This document shows positions 27,840 through 36,162 of a stretch of 64,000 bases of DNA, in pieces. Within the stretch, counting starts at the first letter, position 1, and each line of letters begins with the position of its first letter. The DNA is taken from contig JAJVIN010000005.1 in the NCBI GenBank assembly GCA_022071945.1, forward strand, positions 152,879-216,878. The letters are read 5' to 3'. The stretch comes from Thermoanaerobaculia bacterium (GTDB lineage: Bacteria > Acidobacteriota > Thermoanaerobaculia > UBA5066). The translations under genes were made by a program, and so were the position numbers. The notes below the pieces were generated by a model. That model saw nothing but the letters and a program-made list of their open reading frames with translations, was not told where the DNA came from and did not search any database.

Positions 27840-29072
27840 TCAGGCTTTGATCTGGTTGAGGATGGTGAACATCGGCAGGTATACGGAAAGCAGGATGGTG
27901 GCGATGACGCCGCCCATGATGATCAGGATCAGGGGTTCTATCAGATTGACCAGCCGCTGCAGAGCCGTTTCGATCGCCTCGTCATAGAACTCGGAGACGT
28001 TCAGCAGCATCTCTTCCAGGGCTCCGGTCGCCTCGCCCACCTTCACCATCTCGACCGTCAGAGACGAGAAGAGCTTCGTCTCTTCCAGGCTCTTCCACAT
28101 CTCCGCGCCCTCTCTAACCTTCGGCGCCACGGTGTCGACCGCCCCGGCGATCTTCCTGTTGGAAATCGAGCCCGAGCAGATTTCCAGGGCCGTCACCAGG
28201 GGTGTCCCGGCTCCCACGAGCGTCCCGAGAGACCGGCTGAACTGAGAGAGGGCGAACTGGTGCAGGATGTTGCCAACGAGCGGGATCTTCAGGAGCAGAC
28301 CATCCCAAGTCTTGCTCCCCTCGTCGGTGTCGAGCCACTGCCGAAAGAGGTAGATCCCCACGGTCAGCGCCAGGACACCCTCGAGAAAGAAGGTCTTCGT
28401 GTAGTGCGAGGCCCCGACGACGACGCGCGTCAGGGCGGGCAGCTCGCCCCCGAAGCCGGCGTAGAACTCGATGAACTTCGGGATGACGAACGTCATCAAG
28501 ACGGTGATCAGCCCGATCGAGAGCGCGATCAGAACCGACGGGTAGACGAGAGCGCTGATCACCTTCCGCTGAACGGTTCCGAGGATCTTCTGGTAGGAGA
28601 GATAACGCCGGATGACCTTCTCGATCTCCCCCGATCTCTCGCCCGCCTTCAGCGAGGTGGCGTAGAGCTTCGGGAACGCGTCGCCGTGGGCCAGAAACGC
28701 GTCCGAAAGGGCCACTCCCGAGGTGATCTGGTCGCGGATCGCGAGGAGGATCGCCTTGAATCTCGGGTTCTTCTGCCTCTCGAGCAGCGTCTCGAAGCTG
28801 GCGACGATGGGGAGGCCGGCCTTCAGGAGCGCGACCAGCTCCTGATTGAAGACGAGAAACTCGTCGAGCTTGACCGGCTTTCCCGAGCTCTTCTTGGCGA
28901 GAGCGGCTCCGAGGGAAAGCCCGACAACCCCCGCCTTCGCCGGCTTGATCGAGAAGATCATGCCGCCTTGCCTGGCCAGTTCCTGCCGTGCCGCCTCGAT
29001 GTCAGAGGCCTCCAGCGTCCTGACGGCGACACTGCCGTCCGGCGCTCCCACACGACAAACGAAGCTGGGCAT
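27840..29072 (-). CDS. Inner-membrane platform protein (GspF/PilC family), copy 1
   Basis: The 410-residue protein has two GspF domains ('FNQELVALLKAGLPIVASFETL' and 'FSRSLGTLVGAGTPLVTALEI') and hydrophobic helices near 190, 240 and 380, as expected for the rotor/platform. It starts as TAATG with the upstream gene and precedes the cognate ATPase. It should be the inner-membrane base of the filament system. Confidence 0.94.
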   Translation of the reverse strand: MPSFVCRVGAPDGSVAVRTLEASDIEAARQELARQGGMIFSIKPAKAGVVGLSLGAALAKKSSGKPVKLDEFLVFNQELVALLKAGLPIVASFETLLERQKNPRFKAILLAIRDQITSGVALSDAFLAHGDAFPKLYATSLKAGERSGEIEKVIRRYLSYQKILGTVQRKVISALVYPSVLIALSIGLITVLMTFVIPKFIEFYAGFGGELPALTRVVVGASHYTKTFFLEGVLALTVGIYLFRQWLDTDEGSKTWDGLLLKIPLVGNILHQFALSQFSRSLGTLVGAGTPLVTALEICSGSISNRKIAGAVDTVAPKVREGAEMWKSLEETKLFSSLTVEMVKVGEATGALEEMLLNVSEFYDEAIETALQRLVNLIEPLILIIMGGVIATILLSVYLPMFTILNQIKA

Positions 29073-29800
29073 TACCGCTCCCCCCCGAATCCCGGCCCTG
29101 GTCCCGCCCCGGGCGCAGGTGTAGAGAATACGAGGAAAAGGGCCGCCTGGGCGGCCTCATCCTTTCCGACCCCCAGAACATAGGGCTGCCCGGAAGGCAT
29201 GTTGATCGAGCTCTTCAGGATCTGTTCCCGCTTCTCGGTCCCGTCTTTCTTCCGGACGGCCGAGAGCGAGAGATCCCGGAGCTTGACGAGGTTGTCCCCC
29301 GCGGTGGTCTCGAGGGTGAAATCGAGCTGATAGCCGCCCTGGAGCACGCAGGAGACTCCGCTCCCCTCCAGGCCCCGGACGACCACCGAGTCGACCGGGC
29401 TGAACTCCTGGAAGTTGAAGAGCTTCCGGAGCCTGTCGGCCACGGTCTTCACATCGTCGGGGAGAGGTTTCTTCTCCCCTGCCCGGACAGGCGTCGCCGT
29501 CGCTCTGAGGAGCGTGATGGCGAGGATCCGGCCCCGGGGAGGGATGTCCCAGCGCGTGAGAAGCCGGCTGATCCTGTCGATGGCCTCCGGCTGGTCTTGG
29601 ACGGTGACCGAGTTCGTCTTCGGCTGGATCAAGACCGTCCCTTCCCCGGTCAGAAGCGGACGCACGGCCGTGGCGGCGTCCTCGGCCTTCCGGAATTTCA
29701 ACGAGTAGACCCGAACCACGGACGGAGTTCCCGGGCCTGGCTGGGCGGCGAGCGCGAGGGGAACCAAGAGTTCGAGACCAGCGATGGCGAAGAGCACCAT
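29072..29800 (-). CDS. Secreted secretin-N-domain-like protein
   Basis: The protein has a signal peptide 'MVLFAIAGLELLVPLALAAQ' and then a domain resembling secretin N1 (NolW-type): 'VYSLKFRKAEDAATAVRPLL', 'VLIQPKTNSVTVQDQPEAIDRI'. It lacks the secretin channel region. I chose the ATG at 29800 because AGGAGGAGG lies about 9 bases upstream and it yields a clean signal peptide; the track start at 29845 would overlap the previous gene and add a charged extension. It may be a periplasmic accessory to the secretin encoded further along the operon. Confidence 0.78.
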   Translation of the reverse strand: MVLFAIAGLELLVPLALAAQPGPGTPSVVRVYSLKFRKAEDAATAVRPLLTGEGTVLIQPKTNSVTVQDQPEAIDRISRLLTRWDIPPRGRILAITLLRATATPVRAGEKKPLPDDVKTVADRLRKLFNFQEFSPVDSVVVRGLEGSGVSCVLQGGYQLDFTLETTAGDNLVKLRDLSLSAVRKKDGTEKREQILKSSINMPSGQPYVLGVGKDEAAQAALFLVFSTPAPGAGPGPGFGGER

Positions 29801-29831
29801 CCTGGCCAGCCTCCTCCTGCAACGCCCGAAG

Positions 29832-30440
29832 TCAGAGATCCACATTCCGGTTCACCACGAAAACCACGACTGGCTCGCCCGGAGAGGCGGGAGAGAACTG
29901 GTAGACCTGCGCTGAAGGATCCGAGATGTTCTCGATCCACGGAGCCGCCGTCTCCACCGCCCCGGCCCGCAAGGTCTCGCCGGCCGGTGCCGGCGCGGCC
30001 GCCGCCGGCGTTCCCGGGCCCGCGCTCGCCGAAGTGGCCGGGCCTCCAGGAACCCCCACCTTCCCATCCCGGGTGAGAAACCACGTCCCCACGGCGGCCA
30101 CCATCATCACGGAGGCGGCCAGCTTCATCCACGGGTGCCCCGCGGGCGGCTCGATCCGGCGCCGGAACGACTCGACGCTGACGACGGAGGCCACCGCGTT
30201 TCTGATCGAGGCGATGTCTTCGGCATCCTGACCGCTCGAGTAGGCGCTCGCGGACGGGTCGTTGGCGGCGGAGAGAGGAGCGAGAAGGAGGAGCGGGTCG
30301 GCCTCGAGGGCCTTTCGGCCGCAGGGTCCGCAGGCGTCGAGATGCCTCTTGAGCCAGCGGTTTTCCAGGGCCGAGATCTCGTCGGATTCCCGTTTCCGGA
30401 GAAGCCCGGTCACCTTTCCGCTTTCCGTGCAATCGATCAT
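29832..30440 (-). CDS. Anti-sigma factor-like membrane protein with zinc-finger (zf-HC2-like)
   Basis: The 202-residue protein has an N-terminal Zn-type motif H-x3-C-x2-C ('HLDACGPCG') with an upstream Cys, then a membrane helix near 105-125 ('MKLAASVMMVAAVGTWFL') and a Pro/Ala-rich periplasmic tail. This is the layout of ZAS-type anti-sigma factors. It overlaps the ECF sigma gene by 4 bases. It should hold the sigma factor until an envelope signal is received; the signal is not evident. Confidence 0.83.
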   Translation of the reverse strand: MIDCTESGKVTGLLRKRESDEISALENRWLKRHLDACGPCGRKALEADPLLLLAPLSAANDPSASAYSSGQDAEDIASIRNAVASVVSVESFRRRIEPPAGHPWMKLAASVMMVAAVGTWFLTRDGKVGVPGGPATSASAGPGTPAAAAPAPAGETLRAGAVETAAPWIENISDPSAQVYQFSPASPGEPVVVFVVNRNVDL

Positions 30441-31051
30441 GACTTGTCACTCCCGCACGCCGGCGCGTACTCGGGGAAGCGCCGCCGGATCTCCTCCCGG
30501 AGGGCCTGGCGGGCCTGAAAGAGGTGGTTTCGAACCGTGGACTCCCGGCAGTCGAGAATCGCGGCGATCTCGCTCGTCTCCTTTTCCTCGAACTCCCGCA
30601 GAACGAAGACGAGACGTTGTTTCTCCGAGAGCGCGGCCGAGCAGGTATCAAAGATCCGCCGCGCCTCCGCGCTGGCTAGGGCGGAGGGCCCCTCGGGCTC
30701 GGTCCTTCCGGCGGCCCCGCCCGCGAGACGGAGGTTCTCCTGGCCGGTTCGCTCCCGGCTCTGGCGTGCCCGGATCGCGTCGATCGCGAGATTCGAGGCG
30801 ATCCGGTAGAGCCAGGTCGAAAACGCCCAGGCCGGATCGTACTTGTGGAGGTTCTCCCAGACCCTCACGAAGGTGAGCTGCGCCACGTCGCGCGCATCTT
30901 CCGGATCGCCCAGCATCCGTCTGAGAAAGGCCAGGACACCCGGCGAGCGGGAATCGACGAGGTCCGCGAAGGCGTCGCGGTCCCCCGAGCGAGCCCGCCT
31001 GATCAAGACCTGCTCGTCGGCAAAAGACCGGACGGGGGCGGACCGGTTCAT
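30437..31051 (-). CDS. ECF-family RNA polymerase sigma factor
   Basis: The 204-residue protein has region 2 ('DVAQLTFVRVWENLHKYDP', 'FSTWLYRIASNLAIDAIR') and region 4 ('LSEKQRLVFVLREFEEKETSEIA', 'STVRNHLFQARQALR'). The track ORF starts at 31720; I use the ATG at 31051, which fits ECF length and begins just before 'DEQVLIRRARSGDRDAF'. It is the first gene of the minus-strand filament operon and is followed by its likely anti-sigma factor. Confidence 0.93.
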   Translation of the reverse strand: MNRSAPVRSFADEQVLIRRARSGDRDAFADLVDSRSPGVLAFLRRMLGDPEDARDVAQLTFVRVWENLHKYDPAWAFSTWLYRIASNLAIDAIRARQSRERTGQENLRLAGGAAGRTEPEGPSALASAEARRIFDTCSAALSEKQRLVFVLREFEEKETSEIAAILDCRESTVRNHLFQARQALREEIRRRFPEYAPACGSDKS

Positions 31052-31222
31052 CCCCGCCCCTCCGCGGGTCCCTCGAGAAAGGCCAGGCCGCAGGGTGGAA
31101 AGCTGCACGACACCCTTTTTACGGGGCCGGGGCCGCGGGCGTCTAGCGCCGGGGCGGGCTCCCGCCTCGTTTCTATAATGCCGCCTCGTGTCCGGTCCCC
31201 TTGGCCCGGACAGGAACGCGCC

Positions 31223-32548
31223 GTGCCGCCAAAAACCCCTCCGGACTCCGGTCCCGAAAACGTGCGGATCCCCGCTCTTTTGGCAGAACGCCTCTGGCCC
31301 CGCGCCGAGAGGCTCGCGCCAGGCATCTGGATCCATGGGGTCTCGGTCGGAGAGGCGGAACTGGCGTCCACGTTCGGGAGAATACTGAAACAAAAGCGCC
31401 CGGAAGTGAGCATCACCCTCACCGCCTCCACCCCGGCCGGTGTCTCGCTCTTGAGGCGGAAGTTCCCCCCCGCCCCGGAGAATCCGGGGGTCAGGGCCTT
31501 CCCGCTCGACTTGCCGTTCTCTGTCAGACGCGCGTTTGACGCCCTCTCGCCGCGGCTCCTCGTCCTGATGGAAACGGAGCTGTGGCCGGGTGCTCTGAAC
31601 GAGGCCCGGCGCCGGAAGGTCCCGGTCGAGATCGTCAACGCCCGTCTCTCGGAACGCTCTCTCAACCGGCTCTTGAAGGCCCGCATTCTCTTCGGCGGTC
31701 CTCTTCGCGCCCTCTCCCACGTCGCGGCCCGAACCCCCCTCGACGCCGAGCGCTTCCTCGGGCTCGGACTGCCCAGCTCACGCGTCACCGTCTGCGGGGA
31801 TCTGAAATACGACCGGGTCCTGCCGGACTCCTCGGCCCTCGCCATCGACCTTCGAGAGCTGGCCCAGGACCGTCCGATCCTCTCGGCAGGCTCCCTGGCC
31901 CCCGAGGAGATTCCGGCCGTTCTGGATCTCTTCCAGAGACTGCGGAGCCGCCCCTCGACATCCAGTCTTCTCCTCCTGCTCGCTCCTCGCAGGCCGGAGT
32001 CCTTCGAGGAAGCCGCGCGCGAGCTCGGCCGCAGGGGGCTCGGCTTCTTGAAACGAAGCGAGTGGCGAGGCGGAGCCGCATCTGGCGCCCCCGGGCGCGG
32101 GGCCCCCGACTCCGGGGCCCCCGCGTTCGGGGCTCCCGCGTTCGGGGCCCCCGCGTTCGGGGCTCCCGCGTTCGGGGCTCCCGCCGCCGTCCTCCTCGAC
32201 ACGATCGGCGAGCTCGCGGCGTCGTACGCGGCGGCCTCTGTCGCGATCCTCGGGGGAACCTTCGCGCCGAAGGGCGGACACAACATCCTCGAACCCCTCC
32301 ACTACGGCCTGCCCGTCGTGGTCGGCCCCTCGATCACGAACATCCGGCAGACGGTGAAGGACGCCGAGGGCGCCGTCTATCCCGCCGCCGATTTCATCGA
32401 AGCCACATCCGTCGTGGAATCCCTTCTCCTCGATGCCGCCGAGCGAGAGCGCGCGAGAGAGAAAGCGCGAGACCTATTCAGGAGAAACCGCGGCGCCGGC
32501 GAGAGGGCCGCGACGATCGCTCTCGAACTTCTGGATCGCCCGGCATGA
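31223..32548 (+). CDS. kdtA: 3-deoxy-D-manno-octulosonic acid transferase (KdtA/WaaA)
   Basis: The enzyme adds Kdo to lipid A precursor. The motifs 'WIHGVSVGEAELAS', 'LLVLMETELWPG', 'LSAGSLAPEE' and 'ILGGTFAPKGGHNILEP' are characteristic. The start is uncertain: the ATG at 31178 sits inside TATAAT, so I prefer the in-frame GTG at 31223, which has AGGA 7 bases upstream and gives 441 residues. The usual N-terminal membrane helix is missing in either reading. A run of GAPAF repeats near residue 295-325 is inserted before the second half. It overlaps lpxK as ATGA. Confidence 0.9.
   Translation: MPPKTPPDSGPENVRIPALLAERLWPRAERLAPGIWIHGVSVGEAELASTFGRILKQKRPEVSITLTASTPAGVSLLRRKFPPAPENPGVRAFPLDLPFSVRRAFDALSPRLLVLMETELWPGALNEARRRKVPVEIVNARLSERSLNRLLKARILFGGPLRALSHVAARTPLDAERFLGLGLPSSRVTVCGDLKYDRVLPDSSALAIDLRELAQDRPILSAGSLAPEEIPAVLDLFQRLRSRPSTSSLLLLLAPRRPESFEEAARELGRRGLGFLKRSEWRGGAASGAPGRGAPDSGAPAFGAPAFGAPAFGAPAFGAPAAVLLDTIGELAASYAAASVAILGGTFAPKGGHNILEPLHYGLPVVVGPSITNIRQTVKDAEGAVYPAADFIEATSVVESLLLDAAERERAREKARDLFRRNRGAGERAATIALELLDRPA
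32099..32188. repeat. Six-copy 15-bp tandem repeat inside kdtA
   Basis: The unit GGGGCCCCCGCGTTC (with C/T variants) occurs in six consecutive 15-base copies, the first and last diverged. It encodes GAPAF repeats in frame on the plus strand, in a surface linker of the Kdo transferase. Copy-number change would preserve the frame. Confidence 0.85.
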
Positions 32549-33588
32549 AGAGAGATGCGATCGGATCCCTTCTGCTCGAGCCCCCCGCGGCTCTGTTCGG
32601 CGCCTTGAGCCGCCTCCGTCTCGCCCTCTACCAGAAGGGCCTCTTGAAAGTGGAGAAGGCTCCGCTCCCCACGATATCGGTCGGGAATCTCGCGGCGGGA
32701 GGAACCGGAAAGACGCCCTTCGTCAGATGGCTCGCATCCGAGCTCCTGCGGAAGGGCCGGCGTCCCTGCATCCTCACCCGCGGCTACGGGCGCGAGAGCA
32801 CCGGCACGGTCGTCGTTTCCGACGGCAAGGGCGAGAGGGCGGCGGTCCGGGACTCTGGCGACGAGGCCCAACTGCTGGCACGGGCCCTGCCCAAGGTCCC
32901 GATCGTCGCGGATGCCAACCGGATTCGGGGCGCGGCCAAGGCCGCGGAGCTCTCGCTCCCGGCCGACCTGTTCCTGCTCGACGACGGGTTTTCGCACGTC
33001 CGGATCTCCCGCGAGGTCGACATCGTGCTCGTCGACGCGACGTTTCCGGACGCGGGCGGAGCCTTCCTGCCCGCCGGTCTCCTCCGGGAGCCTCTCGCGT
33101 CTCTCTCGCGCGCGGACCTGATCGTGATCACCCGGACCGACCAGGCCAACCCCGATAGAGCCCGGGCCCTTTGCGAGGAGCACGCGAGAGGGATCCCCAT
33201 CTTCCACGCGACGACCGAGGTTCTCGGAATCAGCGATCGCTCGGGCCTCGACGTGGATCCCGTGAACCTCCATCCCGGGACCCTCGTCGCGGTCTCGGGA
33301 GTCGCACGCCCCGAGGCGTTCCAGAAGACTCTGCGCGATCTCGGGATCCAGCCGGCGGAGTGGCTCGAGTTCCCCGACCACGCGAAGTACACCCCCTTCC
33401 GGATCGGCCGGATCCAGAAGGCCCTCGAGGACTCCGGAGCCACGGCCCTCGTGACGACCGAGAAGGACGCGGTGAAGCTCGAGGTCGCGCTCTCGGTCCC
33501 GATCTTCTCCATCGGAATCCAGATGCCCGTCGTCGAACAGAACTTCACCGCCGAGGTTCTCGCAAGGCTCTCGCGGCAGGTCTCCTGA
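32545..33588 (+). CDS. lpxK: Tetraacyldisaccharide 4'-kinase LpxK
   Basis: LpxK phosphorylates the lipid A disaccharide at the 4' position. The 347-residue protein has the P-loop 'VGNLAAGGTGKTPFV', 'LTRGYGRE', 'GDEAQLLAR', and 'LLDDGFSHVRISRDVD'-type motif (here 'SREVD'). I set the start at the ATG at 32545 overlapping the kdtA stop; the track ORF begins upstream in a kdtA shadow. It is followed after 2 bases by the acyltransferase. Confidence 0.96.
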   Translation: MKRDAIGSLLLEPPAALFGALSRLRLALYQKGLLKVEKAPLPTISVGNLAAGGTGKTPFVRWLASELLRKGRRPCILTRGYGRESTGTVVVSDGKGERAAVRDSGDEAQLLARALPKVPIVADANRIRGAAKAAELSLPADLFLLDDGFSHVRISREVDIVLVDATFPDAGGAFLPAGLLREPLASLSRADLIVITRTDQANPDRARALCEEHARGIPIFHATTEVLGISDRSGLDVDPVNLHPGTLVAVSGVARPEAFQKTLRDLGIQPAEWLEFPDHAKYTPFRIGRIQKALEDSGATALVTTEKDAVKLEVALSVPIFSIGIQMPVVEQNFTAEVLARLSRQVS

Positions 33589-33590
33589 AG

Positions 33591-34472
33591 ATGTCGAAGA
33601 ACCGTTCGCACGCCCGCAACCTCGCCGAATACGGAATCGTGGCGCTTTTTCTGTCCCTGTTCCGCTTCATCCCGCGGGCCGTGGCCGTGGGATTGGGAGA
33701 ACGTCTCGGCCTTCTCTTCCGGCTTCTTTCGCGAAGGAGACGAACGCTCGCCGAAACGAACATCGCTCGAGCGATGCCGGGCCTCGCCCAAAACGAGGTG
33801 GCGGCCCTGGCGAGAAAGACGTTCCGGCACTTCGGGGGCCTGGCGGCCGAGCTTCTGTGGTCGGCGAAGAGGGAGACGAGGGCCATAAGCGAGATCGTCG
33901 CCATCGAGGGCTTCGAGCACGCCGAGGCGGCGAGGGACGCGGGGCGGGGATTCTTCTTCATGACCGCCCACATCGGGAACTGGGAGTTCGGGGCGATCGC
34001 CACCGGCGCCCGCGGGCTGCCCCTGTCGGTGATCACGAGACCTCTGGACAACCCGCTCCTCGAAGACAGGTTCAAGAGATTCCGCGAGCAGTCCGGGAAC
34101 CGGGTCGTCTCCAAGCGCGAGGCGGCCCGGGAGATCCTGCGGACGTTGAAGACCGGCGGCGCCATCGGAATCCTGCCGGACCAGCACGCCAAGCCGCCCG
34201 ATGCGGTGACCGTCCCCTTTTTCGGCCGGCCCGCCGCGACCCTGACCGCGATCGTCCGTTTCGCGGAGCGGACCGGAGCCCTCATCGTCCCCGCGGCGGC
34301 CTACAGGACCCCCGAGGGAACCTACCGTCTCGTTTTCGGTCCCCCGGTGTCGATGGAAGGACCGGGGACCGTGGAAGACAAGACGGCCCGGATGAACTCC
34401 ATTCTCGAGGGCCTCATCAAGCGGGCGCCCGAGCAGTGGATGTGGCTCCACAACCGGTGGCGCGAGGACTGA
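33591..34472 (+). CDS. Lipid A biosynthesis lauroyl/myristoyl acyltransferase (LpxL-like)
   Basis: This 293-residue protein should transfer a secondary acyl chain to lipid A. The catalytic H-x4-E motif is 'HIGNWE' near residue 126, and 'LPDQHAK' and 'QWMWLHNRWR' are family signatures. An N-terminal membrane helix is present ('GIVALFLSLFRFIPRAV'). The ATG at 33591 comes 2 bases after the lpxK stop. Acyl specificity cannot be told. Confidence 0.93.
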   Translation: MSKNRSHARNLAEYGIVALFLSLFRFIPRAVAVGLGERLGLLFRLLSRRRRTLAETNIARAMPGLAQNEVAALARKTFRHFGGLAAELLWSAKRETRAISEIVAIEGFEHAEAARDAGRGFFFMTAHIGNWEFGAIATGARGLPLSVITRPLDNPLLEDRFKRFREQSGNRVVSKREAAREILRTLKTGGAIGILPDQHAKPPDAVTVPFFGRPAATLTAIVRFAERTGALIVPAAAYRTPEGTYRLVFGPPVSMEGPGTVEDKTARMNSILEGLIKRAPEQWMWLHNRWRED

Positions 34473-34474
34473 CG

Positions 34475-35062
34475 CTACGGCCCCAGTTCGACGTTCCAGT
34501 AGGCGACGTCGAGGAAATTCCGCCATTCCGGATGGATCCGGTGCGGAGACAGGAGCCCGAGGGGGCTCGGCTTGGGCTTCGCGGGAACCCTCCTCATCCG
34601 CATCCCGGCCTCCTCGGGGGTCCGGCATCCCTTCTTGACGTTGCAGGTCAGGCAAGCACAGACGATGTTCTCCCAGCTCGAGACACCGCCGCGAGCCAGG
34701 GGGATCACGTGGTCGAGCGAGAGCTCGGACGTCGGGAAGCGCTTGCCACAGTACTGGCACCGGTTGCCGTCGCGAACGTAGATGTTGTGCCGGGAGAACT
34801 TGACTTCGTTTCGAGGAAGCCTCTCGCAGGAGAGCAGCTGGATCACCCTCGGGACCTTCAGCACCATCGAGGGGGTGTGGATGAGGTCATCGTCGGGCTG
34901 CACGGGAATGTCGCACCACTCCTCGAATGCGTACGTGGTGTAATCCGGCAGGACCGCGCGCACGTGTCCCTTGCAGAAGAGGGTGAAACACCTCTTCACA
35001 TCGGTCAGCGCCAGGGCCACAAACCCCTTGTTCAGAACCAGAACCGGAGATTCCAGCATCAC
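34475..35062 (-). CDS. HNH endonuclease
   Basis: The 195-residue protein carries a canonical HNH domain with zinc-binding cysteines: 'CQYCGKRF', 'LSLDHVIPLARGGVSSWENIV' and 'CLTCNVKKG', around residues 103-150. The N-terminal half ('VLVLNKGFVALALTDVKRCFTLF') is shared with a widespread stand-alone HNH family of unclear role. The second Met (35059) is an equally good start. It lies on the opposite strand between two LPS genes. It does not show signs of an intron or intein context. Confidence 0.92.
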   Translation of the reverse strand: MMLESPVLVLNKGFVALALTDVKRCFTLFCKGHVRAVLPDYTTYAFEEWCDIPVQPDDDLIHTPSMVLKVPRVIQLLSCERLPRNEVKFSRHNIYVRDGNRCQYCGKRFPTSELSLDHVIPLARGGVSSWENIVCACLTCNVKKGCRTPEEAGMRMRRVPAKPKPSPLGLLSPHRIHPEWRNFLDVAYWNVELGP

Positions 35063-35085
35063 GCCTCAAGGATAGCGGAACGGAG

Positions 35086-36099
35086 ATGAGAATTCTGTTG
35101 ATCCGGCTTTCATCCTTCGGGGACATGGTGTTCACGCTTCCCCTTGCGCGGGCTCTTTTCGCCTGGCAGGGGAGCGCCGAGATCGGCTGGGTGACGGAAA
35201 GGCCCTTCGCCGGCCTTCTGGAAGGGGCGCCCTTCATTCAGCGGATCTTCTTCGCCTCGACCCGGGCCTGGCGGAAAGCTCCGCTTTCAGCCGCGACCCG
35301 CCGGGAGATTGGAGCTCTCGGACGCGAGGTCAAGGCTTTCGATCCAGACTTGGTCGTCGACGCCCACGGGCTCCTGAAGGCCTCCTGGATCTCTCTCCTC
35401 GCCCCCCGGGCCCGGAAGGTGGGGTTTGGTCCGGGATCGGCTGGCGAACGTCTGGCGTCCTTCTTTTCCAGGGAGAGAGTCGAGACGCCCGGCAAGCCGC
35501 ACCTGATCGACCGGGCCCTCGCCCTGGCCGAGTACCTCAGCGGGAGGACCGGCTGGGACCGCACGCCCGACATCCGCCATCTCGCCGGGCGCGAGGACGC
35601 CCGGGTGGACTCCTGGCTTGCCGAGAGAGCGGGGCGTCCCTTCGCTCTCTTCATCCCGTTCTCGTCGGTGCGGGAGAAGGAGTGGAGTCAAGAAAGCCAG
35701 GCCGAGGTGGCGGCCTCGCTCCTGACCCGCGACGGGATCGAGAGCTTCGTGAAGTGGGGACCCGCGGAGCGAGAGAGGGCGGAGGCTATCGTCCGGGCCT
35801 CCCGGGGAAGAATCGGGCTTGCTCCGGAGGCGGGAGCGGCAGCGACGGCTCGGCTTTCGGCAAGAGCGTCGCTCGTTTTCGGCGTGGACACGGGCCCCAC
35901 CCACCTGGCAGCGGCGGCCGGGGCGCCGGTCGTTGCCCTCTTCGGCCCGACCGATCCCCTCAGGTTCGCGCCGGCGGGACCAAGAACCCGCGTCCTGTTG
36001 CCGCATGGAGGGCGGAGGGGAGCCGTTCCGGAGGACCCTGCCGCGATTCTGGCGGCGGCCCGCGAGCTCGTGGCCGGGAGGTCCCCGGGCGCTCTCTGA
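35086..36099 (+). CDS. Glycosyltransferase family 9 (heptosyltransferase, WaaC-like)
   Basis: The 337-residue protein starts 'ILLIRLSSFGDMVFTLPLARAL' and has 'DLVVDAHGLLKASWIS' and 'VFGVDTGPTHLAAAAGAPVVALFGPTDP', all hallmarks of GT9 heptosyltransferases that build the inner LPS core. It lies near kdtA and lpxK. Donor sugar and position are not determined. Confidence 0.93.
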   Translation: MRILLIRLSSFGDMVFTLPLARALFAWQGSAEIGWVTERPFAGLLEGAPFIQRIFFASTRAWRKAPLSAATRREIGALGREVKAFDPDLVVDAHGLLKASWISLLAPRARKVGFGPGSAGERLASFFSRERVETPGKPHLIDRALALAEYLSGRTGWDRTPDIRHLAGREDARVDSWLAERAGRPFALFIPFSSVREKEWSQESQAEVAASLLTRDGIESFVKWGPAERERAEAIVRASRGRIGLAPEAGAAATARLSARASLVFGVDTGPTHLAAAAGAPVVALFGPTDPLRFAPAGPRTRVLLPHGGRRGAVPEDPAAILAAARELVAGRSPGAL

Positions 36100-36162
36100 G
36101 GGGACCGCTTTTCCCCCGCATCTACAATCACCCGGCGCGCGCCTTGCGTCCGCCACTCGAGA

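Noticed and set aside
31174-31179. TATAAT as a -10 promoter element of kdtA
   Set aside because: No matching -35 was seen about 17 bases upstream, so I used it only as a reason to prefer the GTG at 31223.
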